Source: Salvia splendens
Taxonomy: Eukaryota > Streptophyta > Magnoliopsida > Lamiales > Lamiaceae
DNA length: 64,000 nt
Assembly (NCBI RefSeq): GCF_004379255.2
Contig: NC_056048.1
Location: forward strand, 8,528,001 to 8,592,000
Direction: 5' to 3'
Under the pieces are notes generated by a model. It made no database searches. It was given only the letters and a program-made list of their open reading frames with translations, and was not told the DNA's origin. Made by a program: the position numbers and the translations under genes. Of this stretch, positions 1 through 11,588 are shown one piece after another. Numbering within the stretch: the stretch's first letter is position 1; every line of letters begins with the position of its first letter.

Positions 1-959
1 TAGCGTCCTTGAACAGTCACTATTATCATGCATGTGCAACATTTTTCATTAGGTCCCTCAAAATGTTTCGTAATTCTCTATCCCAGCTGTTGTCATCAAT
101 CACGGTTTCTGATTTATTTAGGGTTATTTTCCAATCTTAATTAATTTTAATATATTGGGATGTATTTTAAAAAAATAGATCTTACATGTTAACATACAAA
201 TAATCTAGACCACACAATTTAATATTTCATGACTATAAATGTCATCCATTTTTACCAAAATTAAGAAAATAAGGGTGTATGATCAGTCATTTTGTCACAA
301 ATCTGGATATAAATTTCTCTCTTAAGATACCTCAAAATATTAAAGTTCTTATAATTTTTTCAATATAATTTTTTTGTTACCATACCACATATCAAAATAA
401 AAGGCAATTCCAAAATTATTCTAATCAAATCACAATTGTATATGCTCCAATGATTTTTGTAGTACAATCAATGTAAATTTACGATAGTAATTTGTACTTG
501 TGTGTATACTAAAAAAAATCTATATATGTATTAGAAAATCAGTATATATATAAAAGTCTGTATATCTAATCGGGGAAGCAAGAAACGTAAAAACAAAATC
601 TCATAATTACTTAAAATTTTCACATTGCTTGCGAAATGGTTGGGGGGAGTAAAAAGGCATTACCTTTGGCCATGTTGTAATATATGTTGATTATATTTAT
701 ATTTTTGTGCTTTTAATATATGTTGTTTGAGTTTTAATATGTTGATTAGCTTTTTAACATACCTGATTGAGTTTCTAACTTATACTGATTGAGTTTCTAA
801 CTTATATAATTGAGCTTCTAATATATGATGTTATGTGACTATGTTGATTGTTATACTACCGTGCTGATTGAATTATATATATACCTGTGTTGAATCATCC
901 TTTACATGTTGATTTACCGTGATTCGGTATAGATCATTATACAATATACAGTGCATCTT
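1..959. other. AT-rich intergenic DNA, no gene seen
   Basis: No coding region or recognisable transposon end is visible. A short degenerate direct repeat of about 22-26 bp, built on the words 'tgattgagtttctaactta' and variants, runs from about 760 to 830. The sequence is rich in A/T runs and ORFs are very short. Confidence 0.6.
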
Positions 960-1047
960 TGTTCTATAAAGTCACCCGAACGGGCGCTAAATGCAAAGCG
1001 TCGACTTTACGCAGAGTTTCACCTGCCCGGGTGTCTTTGCTCCTTAA
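960..1047 (+). repeat. Left piece of LTR-like repeat copy A
   Basis: This stretch carries 'cacccgaacgggcg' and 'cctgcccgggtg', the same kind of imperfect CCCGG palindromes as repeat copy B at 30410-30540. It stops at the TAA target site of Harbinger element 1 and the rest of the copy resumes at 3084. I infer that the Harbinger element inserted into this older repeat. Confidence 0.5.
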
Positions 1048-1398
1048 GGCCATCCACATCCATGTCTCAATACCGTCTCTGAACCTTCTCATCCATTCAC
1101 TATTCATGTGCCACACTGCACTTTTTACCCCATCTCTTAACTAAGAGTCATCACTTGTATCCCTCCATCCCTTAACCATCTCATCCCTTAACTATTCATT
1201 CAATTTCATTTTTTATTTTTATTTCCAACAAATTCAATTAATATTTCATTGAAATATTAAATTAATACTAATAATTCATAAAATAATTAAAAACCACGAA
1301 AATTACAACATCCGAAAATACAAAAAATACATAATTGAAATCCTAATATTACAATTTATTCAAATCCGCATAATCATGGAAAGTGATGCGGTGATCGT

Positions 1399-2650
1399 CT
1401 AACAGTTGCCAAATTTTGTCCAAATGTGCTCCATTAGATCCTCCTGTAGTTGGGCGTGGGCGATAGAATCACGTGTCCTTGCCTGAACACACAACCGCTC
1501 TTGCAAAGGCAGATGCACTCCACTGCGAGGCAGACTACTTGCGGTAGAGCTTCCCGGGGTTTTAGGGTCGAACCAATTTCCCGCCTCAGGTCCTTCGTCG
1601 GCGATAATCATGTTGTGCAAGATTATGCACGTATACATGATGTCGACCATATTCTACATAAACCACATACGAGCCGGGGATTTGATAATGTTGAATCGAG
1701 CTTGTAGAACCCTGAACGCTCTCTCCACATCCTTGCGAGCAGCCTCTTGCTTCTGCGCAAAAAGAGTCTGTTTTTCGTTTATCGGCCTGTTGAACGTCTT
1801 CACGAAGGTTGGCTACTTCGGATAGATGCCGTCGGAAAGATAGTACCCCATTTTATACTGCCGGTTGTTAGCGGTAAAGTTGATGGCCGACACTTTACCA
1901 TTCAAAACTTTTCTGAAGAGGTCGGATTGGTTGAGCACGTTGACGTCGTTGTTCGATCCGGGGACCCTGAAAAACGCATGCCAAATCCATAGTTGGTAGT
2001 CGGCAATGACCTCGAGTATAACGGTGGGGTGGGCGCCTTTTGTGGCCGCTCGTGTATGATCCCCTCCACGCCGCAGGGCAATTCTTCATTGCCAATGCAT
2101 GAAATCGACGCGGCCGAGCATCTCAGGAAATCCGTGCACTGTTTCGTGAAGTCGGAGCAGAAACTGACAATCTGCGGTGTTTGGCTTCTTGAGAAATTCA
2201 TCAGTGAAGGCTGCCCAGACCCTTTTGCAGAAGTTCATCAAACACAGTCTCCCAGTGCTCCTCAATATGCAGGTACTCGTCGAACAAATCCTTCGTTTGT
2301 CCAGTAGCAAGCTGACGGATTGCTGCAGTACATTTCAGGAGCGTTGTGAGACTGGGACGACCAGTAACGTCGAACTATTCTTGGAAGTACTCTTCCCGTG
2401 CCGCCAATGTATTTGTGATATGCATAAATAGCTCCCGCCGCATGCGGAAACGGCGACGGAAGGAGGTATCTCCCCATACTGGGTTCTCACAAAAGTAATC
2501 ACGTACCAACCTTGCGGCGGCTTCCTCCCGGTCACGATGGATGTATTTTCGGGATCGCTTTTGACACGCCGCGACTTCCTCCTCCTCCCTACGTCGATAT
2601 GCTTCTAGCGATTTTTCTATCATTCGACACATTTGCTCAAATGGATCCAT
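1399..2650 (-). pseudogene. Broken Harbinger DDE transposase
   Basis: The reading starts at the ATG at 2650 (MDPFEQMCRM) and ends near 1399. Colinear fragments in shifting frames match the transposases of elements 2 and 3 in this window: YIHRDREEAAARLVRDYF, the RRRFRMRRELFMHI block, a QTPQIV/DFLRCS region and the C-terminal MVDIMYTCIILHNMI block. Together they are the DDE_Tnp_4 (HARBI1-like) transposase, which cuts and pastes the element in the nucleus. Several frame changes are needed to read through, so no full protein is made. A TATA-like site about 115 bp upstream is shared with the sister elements. Confidence 0.8.
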
Positions 2651-2764
2651 GAATGGATTAAATTTAGGAGAAGAATTGGAGAGGAAAGAGAGATGATATG
2701 ATAGTGATGAGAAGAAAAAAAGATGAGAGATAGTGTGTTTGTGTGTAAAATAAAAGAGATATGA

Positions 2765-2774
2765 GTATTTATAG
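2765..2774 (-). promoter_or_regulatory. TATA box of Harbinger 1 transposase
   Basis: On the minus strand this reads CTATAAATAC. The same ten bases occur at a similar distance (102-123 bp) upstream of the transposase ATG in all three transposase elements (also 10975-10984 and 12954-12963), which supports a core promoter role. Confidence 0.6.
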
Positions 2775-3083
2775 AATAAAAAAGAAGAATAAAAACAAAA
2801 AAAATTACCGTTAAAAATTTTAAATTAATTTTGTTTTTGGAAAATTGATTTTTTTTTAAATATTTATTGTGCCAGCATGACGACGCCCACTCTCGTGCCG
2901 GCAAGTAGGCGTCACGCCGCGCGCTAGAGCTCGCCACGTGGCGCTGGCGCGTGGCGAGACATCCCGCCACCCCCTTCCCCCTAGGCTAAGCGACGAGACT
3001 GAGCATCTGCATCGGCGTCTCGATGCGGTCTCGTCTCGCTGGGACGAGACTTAGACTGTATCGAGACGCTGATGCGGATGCTC

Positions 3084-4043
3084 TAAACTCATCCGGGCGC
3101 ATGAAAAACATGCGCCCTTGCGCGATTTTACGCAGAAAGAAAAATTAAGAAGAAAACAGCCTAGATGGTTACACTCATTCAGCACCTCACACCCACTCTT
3201 CACATCCTCAAGAACACTCTTGGTGAAGAAATTGAAGATTGAAGTTTCCACTCCGATTATTCATCCCACAAGAGTATTTATTTGCTTTCTTTATGTTTTG
3301 ATCAAGTCTTTTGTATTGAATTGGAGTTTCACAATGAACATAAGTAGCTAAACACATATTGCAGGATTCTTGGTGAAGATGCACTAATTTCATAAGTTTA
3401 TATCCGACTGATTTCTCCTTTAACTTGCTCTTGTGGTTGTTTGTATTATATCTTCTGCATTTTTCATTCAATAGATTAGCTACCTCTTGAATGTGTAAAA
3501 TTACTCGGGAGATGAAATATTTAACCTAGAAATAAGATCAATTCACACTTTAATCAATACAACTCAGGAGAGTTGAGGTTTCACGGGAAATCTTTGGTTT
3601 TAATTGTTTTTTAGAGTTAGATGTTAGATATTTAAAGGAGACTTTGATCCTAACTTCTAATCTAAGAATTTCTCACCTCCGGAGGGGGTTTAATCTAACT
3701 AAATGACCGACCTAATAGCTCTTGAGACACTAAAGGGGAACGGGAATTAATTGGATATAAGCTTGAACTTGTGCATTGATCCTTGAATTCTACATTTTCT
3801 CCATATTATCACATCTTCTCATTATTTTCTTGTTCTTGTTTGCTTTAATTTAATTTCATTGGTGTTGAAGTAGTTGTTAGAACAAAAACTCTTCTTTGAA
3901 TCGTCTAGATAGTAGTTAAAATTGGTTTGTGGTAGCTAAGTTGGCATAATTAGTCTATGAGATACGATACTCTTACTTGTCATCACTGCAATAATCACAC
4001 GTACACTTGTGGGTAGTATTTATAGTAAAATAGAAGTGAGTCA
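3084..4043 (+). repeat. LTR-like repeat copy A, right part
   Basis: This region aligns by eye, in order, with 30560-31537. Shared words include 'tagctaaacac', 'gatgcactaatttcata', 'cgggagatgaaat', 'gagagttgaggttt', 'ggagggggtttaatct', 'tctagatagtagttaa' and 'gatacgatactctt'. Both copies end in '..gagtca'. The layout (long, AT-rich, non-coding, CA end) suggests a solo LTR or the LTR of a large Gypsy-type element. No coding domain lies next to it and I found no target duplication, so the family is unproven. Confidence 0.6.
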
Positions 4044-4187
4044 CAAAGAATTTGACATTTCATTCAAGGACAAAACATGTTGAATTGAAATATGACTACA
4101 TTCATAATCTTTTGGAGAAGAAAGCCTTGAAACTAGTGAAGACTCTTGGAAGTGAAATCTAGCAAGTATGTTTACCAACATGGTGAC

Positions 4188-4534
4188 TGATGTATTACAC
4201 ACTCACGCTATCAATCAAGATCACACACACGCTTGAAGAGAATTATAGAGTTTTCTTATAGAGAGAAAATCAAAAGCTTTTATTGAGATGAATCAAGTGA
4301 CTACGTTGCATCTAACTAAGCAGCTGCTATTAACTATTTATACAAGGCAAGAACAAGAAAGAGTGAATAAGTCTTCACTCAAGAATTGGTTACAACCACT
4401 AAGTGTGACTTTAGCTCCAACGGCTAGTAGCCGTTATAAACTGCCTTTTGAATCTGACTTCTTGCTCGAGTGAGATGCATTCCACAATACTTTCTCATGC
4501 ACTTGCATGCTTCTTTATTCATCAATTCATAACA
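4188..4534 (-). repeat. 3' LTR of Copia element
   Basis: Read on the minus strand it begins TGTTATGAATTG and ends ..AATACATCA. It contains a TATAAATAG box (4334-4342, minus). It is identical by eye to the 5' LTR except for one base. Confidence 0.93.
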
Positions 4535-4548
4535 ATCTCCACCTTGAT
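4535..4548 (-). promoter_or_regulatory. Polypurine tract of Copia element
   Basis: The minus strand reads CATCAAGGTGGAGAT directly before the LTR's TGTTA. This is the usual Copia plus-strand primer site (AGGTGGAGAT|TGTTA). Confidence 0.8.
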
Positions 4549-4566
4549 GATAAACGAAGCATCTGA

Positions 4567-7500
4567 TCAACATGTCACCAACTGCAATCCCACAAGCCTG
4601 CAACAGTATCTGAACTTCTCCTTGCTTAGGGCCTTAGTTAACATATCAGCGGGGTTGTGAGCCGTGTCAATCTTCAATAGCTTCACTCTCTTACATTCCA
4701 CTTCGTCCCTTATGAAATGCAATCTGACATCTATGTGTTTACTACGCTCGTGAAACATCTGATGTCTTGCAAGACACAATGCCCCATTGCTGTCACAATG
4801 TATGGGAACTCCTTTCTGTTGTATCTCAAACTCATTCACAAGGCCTGGTAGCCATTTGCCTTCCTTCACAGCTGAGGTCAGTGCAATATATTCAGCCTAT
4901 GTGGTTGATAAAGCCACCACATTCTGCAAACTTGACTTCCAACATATAGCAGCTCCATAAAGAGTGAAAATATAACCTGTTTGTGATCTCCTGGTATCAA
5001 TGCTTGCGGTATAATCTGAGTCACAATACCCTTGCAAAGCCTCTTCCTCAGCTCCACCTTGATTGGTGAATAGAATACCCAGCTTACTTACACCTCCCAG
5101 ATACCTTAAAGTCCACTTGAGAGCACTCCAGTGCTGTCTGCCATACGCTGTCATGTGTCTGCTTGTTGCACTTATTGCATGTGCAATATCAGGCCTTGTG
5201 CATATCATTAGGTACATCAAACTCCCAACAATATTTGAGTATGGAATTGCCTCCATCTCCTTTCTTTCCTCATCAGTGTCAGCCTTTTGTTCTTTTGACA
5301 GCTTGAAGTGAATCCCAATTGGAGTAGCTGTGCTCTTCATGTTGCCTACTCTGAATTTCTTCAAGACTTTATCAATATACTCTGACTGGAACAGCCATAA
5401 CTTGGTTCTGCCTTTGTCCCTGAGTATATCCATGCCAAGGATTCTCCTAGCAGATCCCAAATCCTTCATTTCAAACGTTGCCATCAACTGGCTCTCTTGA
5501 TTTCATTCGGATCTGCCCCAGAAATAAACATGTCGTCTACATATAGGAGAAGGTAGATAGGGGCCTTGTTTTTCTGTCTCTTGATGAAAACACAACTATC
5601 ATACAAGGATCTGTCAAAACCCAACTTTGCCAAATTTTCACCAAACTTCAAATACCATTGGCGGCTGCTTTGTTTAAGACCATATATGCTTTTCTTGAGG
5701 AGACACACTTTCTCTTCAGATCCAGGGGCTTCAAAACCCTGTGGTTGTGCCATGTATATTGTTTCCTCAAGATCCCCGTTGAGAAAGGCTGTCTTTACAT
5801 CTAATTGCTCCAGATCCCAACCTCTTCTTGCAGCTACTGCCATAAGAACCCTGATGGAGTTATGTTTCACAACTGGTGAATACACTTCATTGAAATCTAC
5901 CCTCTCTTCTTGGTTGAACCCCTTTGCTACAAGCCTAGCTTTAAATCTCACTTTCTCTGTGGCTGCTAATTCTATTTTCTTTTTAAACACCCACTTACAT
6001 CCAATGATTTTTCTAGACTTTACCTTCTCAACCAAGATCCAAGTCTTGTTGTTTATCAGAGACTCAAGCTCTTCTTTCATTGCTTGAACCCATTCATTCT
6101 TCTCAGGTCCACTGATAGCCTCATGAAAAGTGCTAGGCTCAGCATACTCTAGTTGCTCTGCCACATTTAGAGCATAGTACAACATCTCATAGTCCTCAAA
6201 TCTTGCCGGTGGCTTACGATTGCTTCTTCTTGGCCTGTCCCGGCCTATCTGATACTCTGTTGGGGTGGTATCATGATGTTGCAGATCTTCTGACTCATCA
6301 TCTAGCTCCCCTGTTACTCCATCGGTTTCAACATTTTCCTGACCCATTTCATCAGATGGTGCACTAAATACATCCATCTTGTCAGATCCATCATTCTTAC
6401 TATCTTTGTTAAGAGCCTTCTGACTCAAAAGTGGCATTTCTTCTTCAATGAATACAACATCTCTGCTGACAATTATTTTCTGATTTTGAGGTTCAATACA
6501 CCAGAGCCTATACCCCTTGACTCCCTTTTGATAGCCCAACATGATGCATCTCAAGGCTCTTGCACTTAGTTTGCCCTGTTTCATATGTGCAAAAGCCTTG
6601 CACCCAAAAGGCTTGAGCCTGGAGTAGTCAATCTTGGTCCCATACCATCTCACATCTGGTATAGAGCCTTTAATGGCTGAAGAGGGACACTTATTGATCA
6701 GATAAGCTGATGTGCTCACAGCCTCGGCCCAAAATTGCTTGCCTATACCAGATGATGACAGTAGGCATCTGACCCTTTCGAGGAGTGTGCGGTTCATTCT
6801 TTCTGCCACCCCATTTTGTTGAGGGTTGGCTGGAACAGTCCTATGCCTTGCAATCCCTTTCTCTTTGCAAAAGCCATCAAACTCCTTTGACAAATACTCC
6901 AATCCATTGTCAGTTCTGAGTACCCGAGGATATGAACCTTTCTGATTTTTCATTTCTGTACACCAGGCCTTGAATGAGCTGAATGCCTCAGATGTCTCCT
7001 TCAATACAAACACCCACACTTTTCTAGAGTAGTCATCAATGATAGACATATAATATCTACCACCCCCTAGGCTCTTTACAGGTGAGGGACCCCATAGATC
7101 TGAGTGTACATAGTCTAGAGGTGAGGTAGAAGTATGAGATCCAGTTGGGAATGGCAACTTCTTTGACTTTCCCAACAAACAGTCTTCACACTTGGCCAAT
7201 TTATTCTGAGTATCTGCTTGAATCATCCCTTTCTTGACCAATTCTTTCAAAGTTCCCTCTGCCGGATGACCAAGCTTCAAATGCCAGGTCCTGAGATCAT
7301 TAGAGATAACAGCATGAGACTCTTCTTGAATGACAGTAGCTTCAAGATAATACAAGCTACCCCTTCTGTGTCCCACCAACTTGAGCTGCTGCTTCTTGAA
7401 AACTTTCATTTCTCCACCTTCAGACTGAAAACTATATCCCTTTTTCTCCAGGGTACCTAGAGATACCAGGTTTCGTTTGACCTCAGGAATATATCTAACT

Positions 7501-8537
7501 TCAGATAATATCTTCATTGATCCATCATTGAGTCTGAGCTTGATGCTCCCAACTCCCTTTATCCTACAGGCCTTATTGTTACCCAATAAAACTGATCCCT
7601 CACATTCTTTGAGATCATAAAACCATTCCACATGTGGACATATATGGAATGAGCAACCAGAATCCAATATCCATGATCCTCTATCAAATCTATCAGTGAC
7701 ATTCATTACCTCAGCAGCTTCTTCACCATCACTGCTGACAAGATTTATGTGTGGCTTATTTTCTGAGGCCATCTTCTTTTTCCAGCCATAACAATCCTTT
7801 TTTATGTGGCCGGGCTTTTTGCACCAATGACAGGATCTAGTCTCCTTGACTCCAGAGACATTATTCTTGGATTCTTCAGGCTTCTTGTAGAACTTCTTCT
7901 TGTTCCACCTCTTAACATTGAGGGACTCTGGTTGAGGCTCACCTTTCTTGGCACTGATTTTCTGTAATTCCTTAGCCATGAGAGCAGAGTAAACTTCATT
8001 ATAGGAGATGGCTTTATCTCTCCCATAAAGAATAGCATCTCTCAATTGATCATGTGAATCAGGCAAGGCATTGAGCACCAAAATGGCCTTGTCTTCATCA
8101 CTGATTTTTACATCTACCGCCTCAAGATCATCAATAGATTTACAGAAATCCTCAAGTTGCTCAACTATAGGTTTATCATCTGTAAAACTATACGAGTAAA
8201 GCCTTCTTTTCATATACAATCTATTGGCCAAGGACTTTGCCAAATAAACCTCATCAAGTTTCTTCAGAATACCTGATGCAGTAGTTTCCGCTTGAACTTC
8301 TCTCAATACCTTGTCTCCTAAACAAAGAATGACTGCGCTGTGAGCCTTCATCTGCATTTCATCCATCTTGGCTTGTGCTTTATCATCAAGCACCGGGACC
8401 TTGCCTTTTACCTCTGATTCAGCCGAAGTCAGAACTGCCGCAAGCCCTTGCTGCACAAGAACGGCTCTCATCTTCATCTTCCATAGCCCGTAGTCATTCT
8501 TCCCGGAGAACTTCTCTGCCTCAAGCCTTGCTGCCAT
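4567..8537 (-). pseudogene. Copia gag-pol polyprotein, frameshift plus stop
   Basis: The ORF starts at the ATG at 8537, just inside the primer-binding site. The first 1017 codons hold gag with a CCHC zinc knuckle (C236 to C249), a protease with DSG at 292-294, the integrase zinc finger (HLKLGH..CEDC), the integrase core (RTDNGLEY, NGVAERMNRT) and reverse transcriptase as far as YVDDMF. At about 5484-5500 an apparent 2-base AG duplication shifts the frame. The rest of RT and RNase H continues at 5487-4897. A TAG follows at about 4895-4899, where the family has a Glu codon in an STT-E-AEY motif. The C-terminus resumes to 4567 (HIDVRLHFIRD, DMLTKAL). The protein would normally be one polyprotein packaged in cytoplasmic particles. 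Confidence 0.93.
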
Positions 8538-8567
8538 CGTTTCCTTTCTTGATCGATCAATAGCACG

Positions 8568-8585
8568 TTCCCACAGACAGCGCCA
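8568..8585 (-). promoter_or_regulatory. Primer-binding site of Copia element
   Basis: Directly inside the 5' LTR the minus strand reads TGGCGCTGTCTGTGGGAA, two bases after the LTR end. It is a TGG-start tRNA primer site. It is not the common initiator-Met type, and I did not assign the tRNA. Confidence 0.65.
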
Positions 8586-8587
8586 AT

Positions 8588-8934
8588 TGATGTATTACAC
8601 ACTCACGCTATCAATCAAGATCACACACACGCTTGAAGAGAATTATAGAGTTTTCTTATAGAGAGAAAATCAAAAGCTTTTATTGAGATGAATCAAGTGA
8701 CTACGTTGCATCTAACTAAGCAGCTGCTATTAACTATTTATACAAGGAAAGAACAAGAAAGAGTGAATAAGTCTTCACTCAAGAATTGGTTACAACCACT
8801 AAGTGTGACTTTAGCTCCAACGGCTAGTAGCCGTTATAAACTGCCTTTTGAATCTGACTTCTTGCTCGAGTGAGATGCATTCCACAATACTTTCTCATGC
8901 ACTTGCATGCTTCTTTATTCATCAATTCATAACA
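8588..8934 (-). repeat. 5' LTR of Copia element
   Basis: This is the partner of the 4188-4534 LTR, with a TATAAATAG box on the minus strand at 8734-8742. It is flanked on the outside by the target duplication GTGAC (8935-8939). Confidence 0.93.
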
Positions 8935-8939
8935 GTGAC

Positions 8940-9264
8940 ATCGAAAAACTCCTCGACTCTTAACATTAACTTGTGCCCCAGCCCCAAAATTCTTGCTTCA
9001 CCTCTGATAGCATCCATTGTAATTGTAAAGTGGACCATATTCTTGTTAGAAATTCTCAAATGAAATACTATCTATGGCTTTAATTATATTGTTTGTAGAT
9101 ATAGTTTGTACAGACAAATTTGAGTAACCGAATTTTTTTTTGTGATAGTGCGTTATTTTCCAAAACTCGAGACATCATGTTTAAATCTAAATGCATGATC
9201 TAAGAGGATTAATTTCATTAGATTAATCATAATGATAAACGTTTTCCTTGATTAATAGTAGTAG
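8940..9264. other. Short intergenic spacer, nothing recognised
   Basis: This is AT-rich DNA between the Copia target duplication and the TAA of Harbinger element 2. I see no gene or repeat end in it. Confidence 0.6.
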
Positions 9265-9602
9265 TAAGGCCATCCACAACGCTATTCCTATACTGTTCCT
9301 AAACCGTTCCTTAAACTACTATTTGCGGGCCCCACTGTACTTTTTTACTCCATTCCTTAACTAAGGAACGGAACCTGCAACCCTCCGTTCCTTAACTGTT
9401 CCTTAAATTACTATTCATTCAATTTTATTTTTTATTTTTATTTCCAACTCAATTCAATTAAAAAAACACACTTTAATAAAAAACAAACACACTTTATTAA
9501 AAAATACACAACATTAAAACAAAGTTACAACTTAAACTTAAAAAAAATAAAAAGCACACAATTAAAATCCTAAAAAAATAAAATTACACAATTTTAATAA
9601 TT

Positions 9603-10852
9603 TCATCCGCCAAAGTTTGCCCAAATGTGCTCAATTAGATCCTGTTGGAGTTGGGTGTGGGCGCTAGAGTCGCGTGTCCTTGCACGAATAGATAACCGTT
9701 CTTGTATAGACGGATGCGCTCCACTTCGAGGCGGACTACTTGCGGTTGAGCTTCCGGGGGATTCGGGGTCGAACCAATTTCCCGCCTCGGGTCCTTCGTC
9801 TTGGACAATCATGTTGTGCAAGATTATGCACGTATACATTATGTCGACCATGTTCTCCATGAACCACGTACAAGCCGGGGCTTTGATGATGTTGAAGCGC
9901 GCTTGGAGAACCCTGAACGCCCTCTCCACATCCTTACGAGCAGCCTCCTCTTTCTGCGCAAAAAGAGCCTGCTTTGGGTTCACAGGCCTGCTGCACGTCT
10001 TCACGAAGGTAGGCCACTTCGGGTAGATGTCGTTGGCGAGATAGTACCCCATTTTATAAAGCCGGTTGTTGGCGACGAAATTGATGGCCGGCGCTTTACC
10101 ATCCAAAACTTCGGTCAAGAGGTCGGACTGGTGGAGCACGTATACGTCGTTGTTCGACCCGTGGACCCCGAAGTACGCGTGCCAGATCCAAAGGCGGTAG
10201 TCGGCAACGGCCTCGAGTATAACGGTTGGGTGGGTGCCTTTGTGGCCGCTCGTGTAGGACCCCTTCCACGCCACCGGGCAATTTTTCCATTGCCAGTGCA
10301 TGCAATCGACGCTGCCGAGCATCCGGGGAATCCGTGCACTGTTTCGTGAAGGTCGAGCAAGAACTGACAATCGGTCGTGCTTGGCCTCCGGAGAAATTCG
10401 TCGGTGAAGGCTGCCCGGACGCCTTTGCAGAATTTGAGCAAACACATTCACCCAGTGCTGTCTCCGATGTGGAGGTATTCGTCGAACATGTCGGCCGTTT
10501 GTCCAGTCGCAAGCTGGCGGATTGCTGCAGTACATTTCTGTAGCGTCGTGTGGCTGGGACGGCCGACCGCGTCGAACCCTTCCTGGAAGAACTCTTCCCG
10601 GGCTGCCAAAGTATTTGCGATGTGGAGAAATAACGGTTTCCCCATGCAGAAACGGCGACGGAAGTACGTATCTCCCCAAACCGGGTTATCGCAGAAGTAG
10701 TTGCGTACTAACCTTGCGGCGGCTTACTCCCGGTTACGATGGATGTACGTACGGGAGCGTCGTTGGGGCGGAGCGGCTTCTTCCGCCTCCCGTCGTCGAT
10801 CTTCTTCAAGTGATTGTTCCAATATTTGACGCATTTGTTCAAAAGGATCCAT
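9603..10852 (-). pseudogene. Harbinger DDE transposase, nearly complete
   Basis: The ATG is at 10850-10852 (MDPFEQM). The DDE_Tnp_4 domain is well preserved: first Asp in GSVDCMHW, second in GVHGSNNDVYVL and the acidic KDVERAF segment, followed by MVDIMYTCIILHNMI and a C-terminus ending WANFGG. Lesions I can see are a TAA near 10728, where element 1 has a Glu codon, a TGA at 10448-10450, and a frameshift between the HGFP and MLGS blocks near 10330. The open 358-codon frame 9603-10679 is therefore authentic only in its second half; its first part is out of frame. Normal role: element excision and integration together with a Myb-like ORF1 partner. Confidence 0.87.
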
Positions 10853-10974
10853 TAATTTGATTAAATTTGGGAGAAGAAAAACAGAGTTGATTTAAGATGA
10901 AAATTGGAGTGGAAATAGAGAGAATTTGAGAGGAATAGAGGTGTGTTTGTGAGTGAAATGAATATGAAATAGGA

Positions 10975-10984
10975 GTATTTATAG
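10975..10984 (-). promoter_or_regulatory. TATA box of Harbinger 2 transposase
   Basis: This is CTATAAATAC on the minus strand, 123 bp upstream of the ATG, conserved with elements 1 and 3. Confidence 0.6.
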
Positions 10985-11588
10985 AGTAAATAAATTATAA
11001 AAAAATAAAAAAAATTACAAAACGGCTAAAAAGACGGTAACAATACCGTTGCAAATTTTTTTTTTAATTAAATTTGATTTAAAAAAAATGAATTATTGCG
11101 TCACGTGACGAAACCCACTCACAGAGCAGCGAGTGGGCGTCACGCGTCGAATGGGAGGCCGCCACGTCGCCTCGGCGCGTGGCGGAACGTGTCGTGCCGC
11201 AGGCCACGGCAACGACACCCGGCACGGCATGGGCACGGTTTGGCGACGACATGACGGCTGCAACGCGTGCCGCCGCGGAACTGTTCCTCCGGAACGGCCT
11301 AGACACCGCAACAACACAGCTCTGCGGGTGCTCTAAGAGCATCCACAACCGTGCTCTTGCCAGAGGCACGGTTGTGGGCCCGGACGGTACTATTCATGCC
11401 TGCTCTCTGGCAAGAGCACAACACCCACAACTGTGCTCTTCCGCAAGGACGAGCACAATTAATTTAAAATTCAATTAAACAATAACATTTCCATAATATT
11501 AAAATTCATTTAAAAACACAATAAATATTACAAATGATAAATAAAATTAAACATTACATAATTAAAATCCTAAAAATTAAAAAAACCA

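Larger units (their letters stand above)
1048..3083 (-). mobile_element. PIF/Harbinger element 1 (transposase-only)
   Basis: The ends are imperfect terminal inverted repeats: left GGCCATCCACATC, and right, read inward, GAGCATCCGCATC. They continue to match over about 30 bp (..GTCTCaATAC..GTCT). A TAA sits on both sides (1045-1047 and 3084-3086), the 3-bp target duplication typical of PIF/Harbinger. The 2036-bp element holds one degenerate transposase reading leftward and no Myb-like ORF1. Subterminal DNA is packed with CGAGAC/GTCTCG words. Confidence 0.85.
4188..8934 (-). mobile_element. Ty1/Copia LTR retrotransposon
   Basis: Two 347-bp LTRs (4188-4534 and 8588-8934) start TG and end CA on the plus strand and are flanked by the 5-bp target duplication GTGAC (4183-4187 and 8935-8939). 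Coding order on the minus strand is gag, protease, integrase, reverse transcriptase, RNase H, the Copia order. By eye the LTRs differ at one base (C/A near 4347 versus 8747), so insertion was recent. The polyprotein nevertheless carries one frameshift and one stop. Confidence 0.95.
9268..11333 (-). mobile_element. PIF/Harbinger element 2 (transposase-only)
   Basis: The left end is GGCCATCCACAACG and the right end, read inward, is GAGCACCCGCAGAG. Both sides carry TAA (9265-9267 and 11334-11336). Subterminal DNA at both ends repeats the word CCGTTCC/GGAACGG. The 2066-bp element encodes only a transposase on the minus strand. Its right TAA is also the left TAA of element 3, so the two elements abut with only that trinucleotide between them. 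Confidence 0.87.

Noticed and set aside
9603..10679. Single 358-residue transposase read as an intact gene
   Set aside because: Its first ~115 residues are out of frame with the true transposase, whose N-terminus reads in another frame broken by TAA and TGA.
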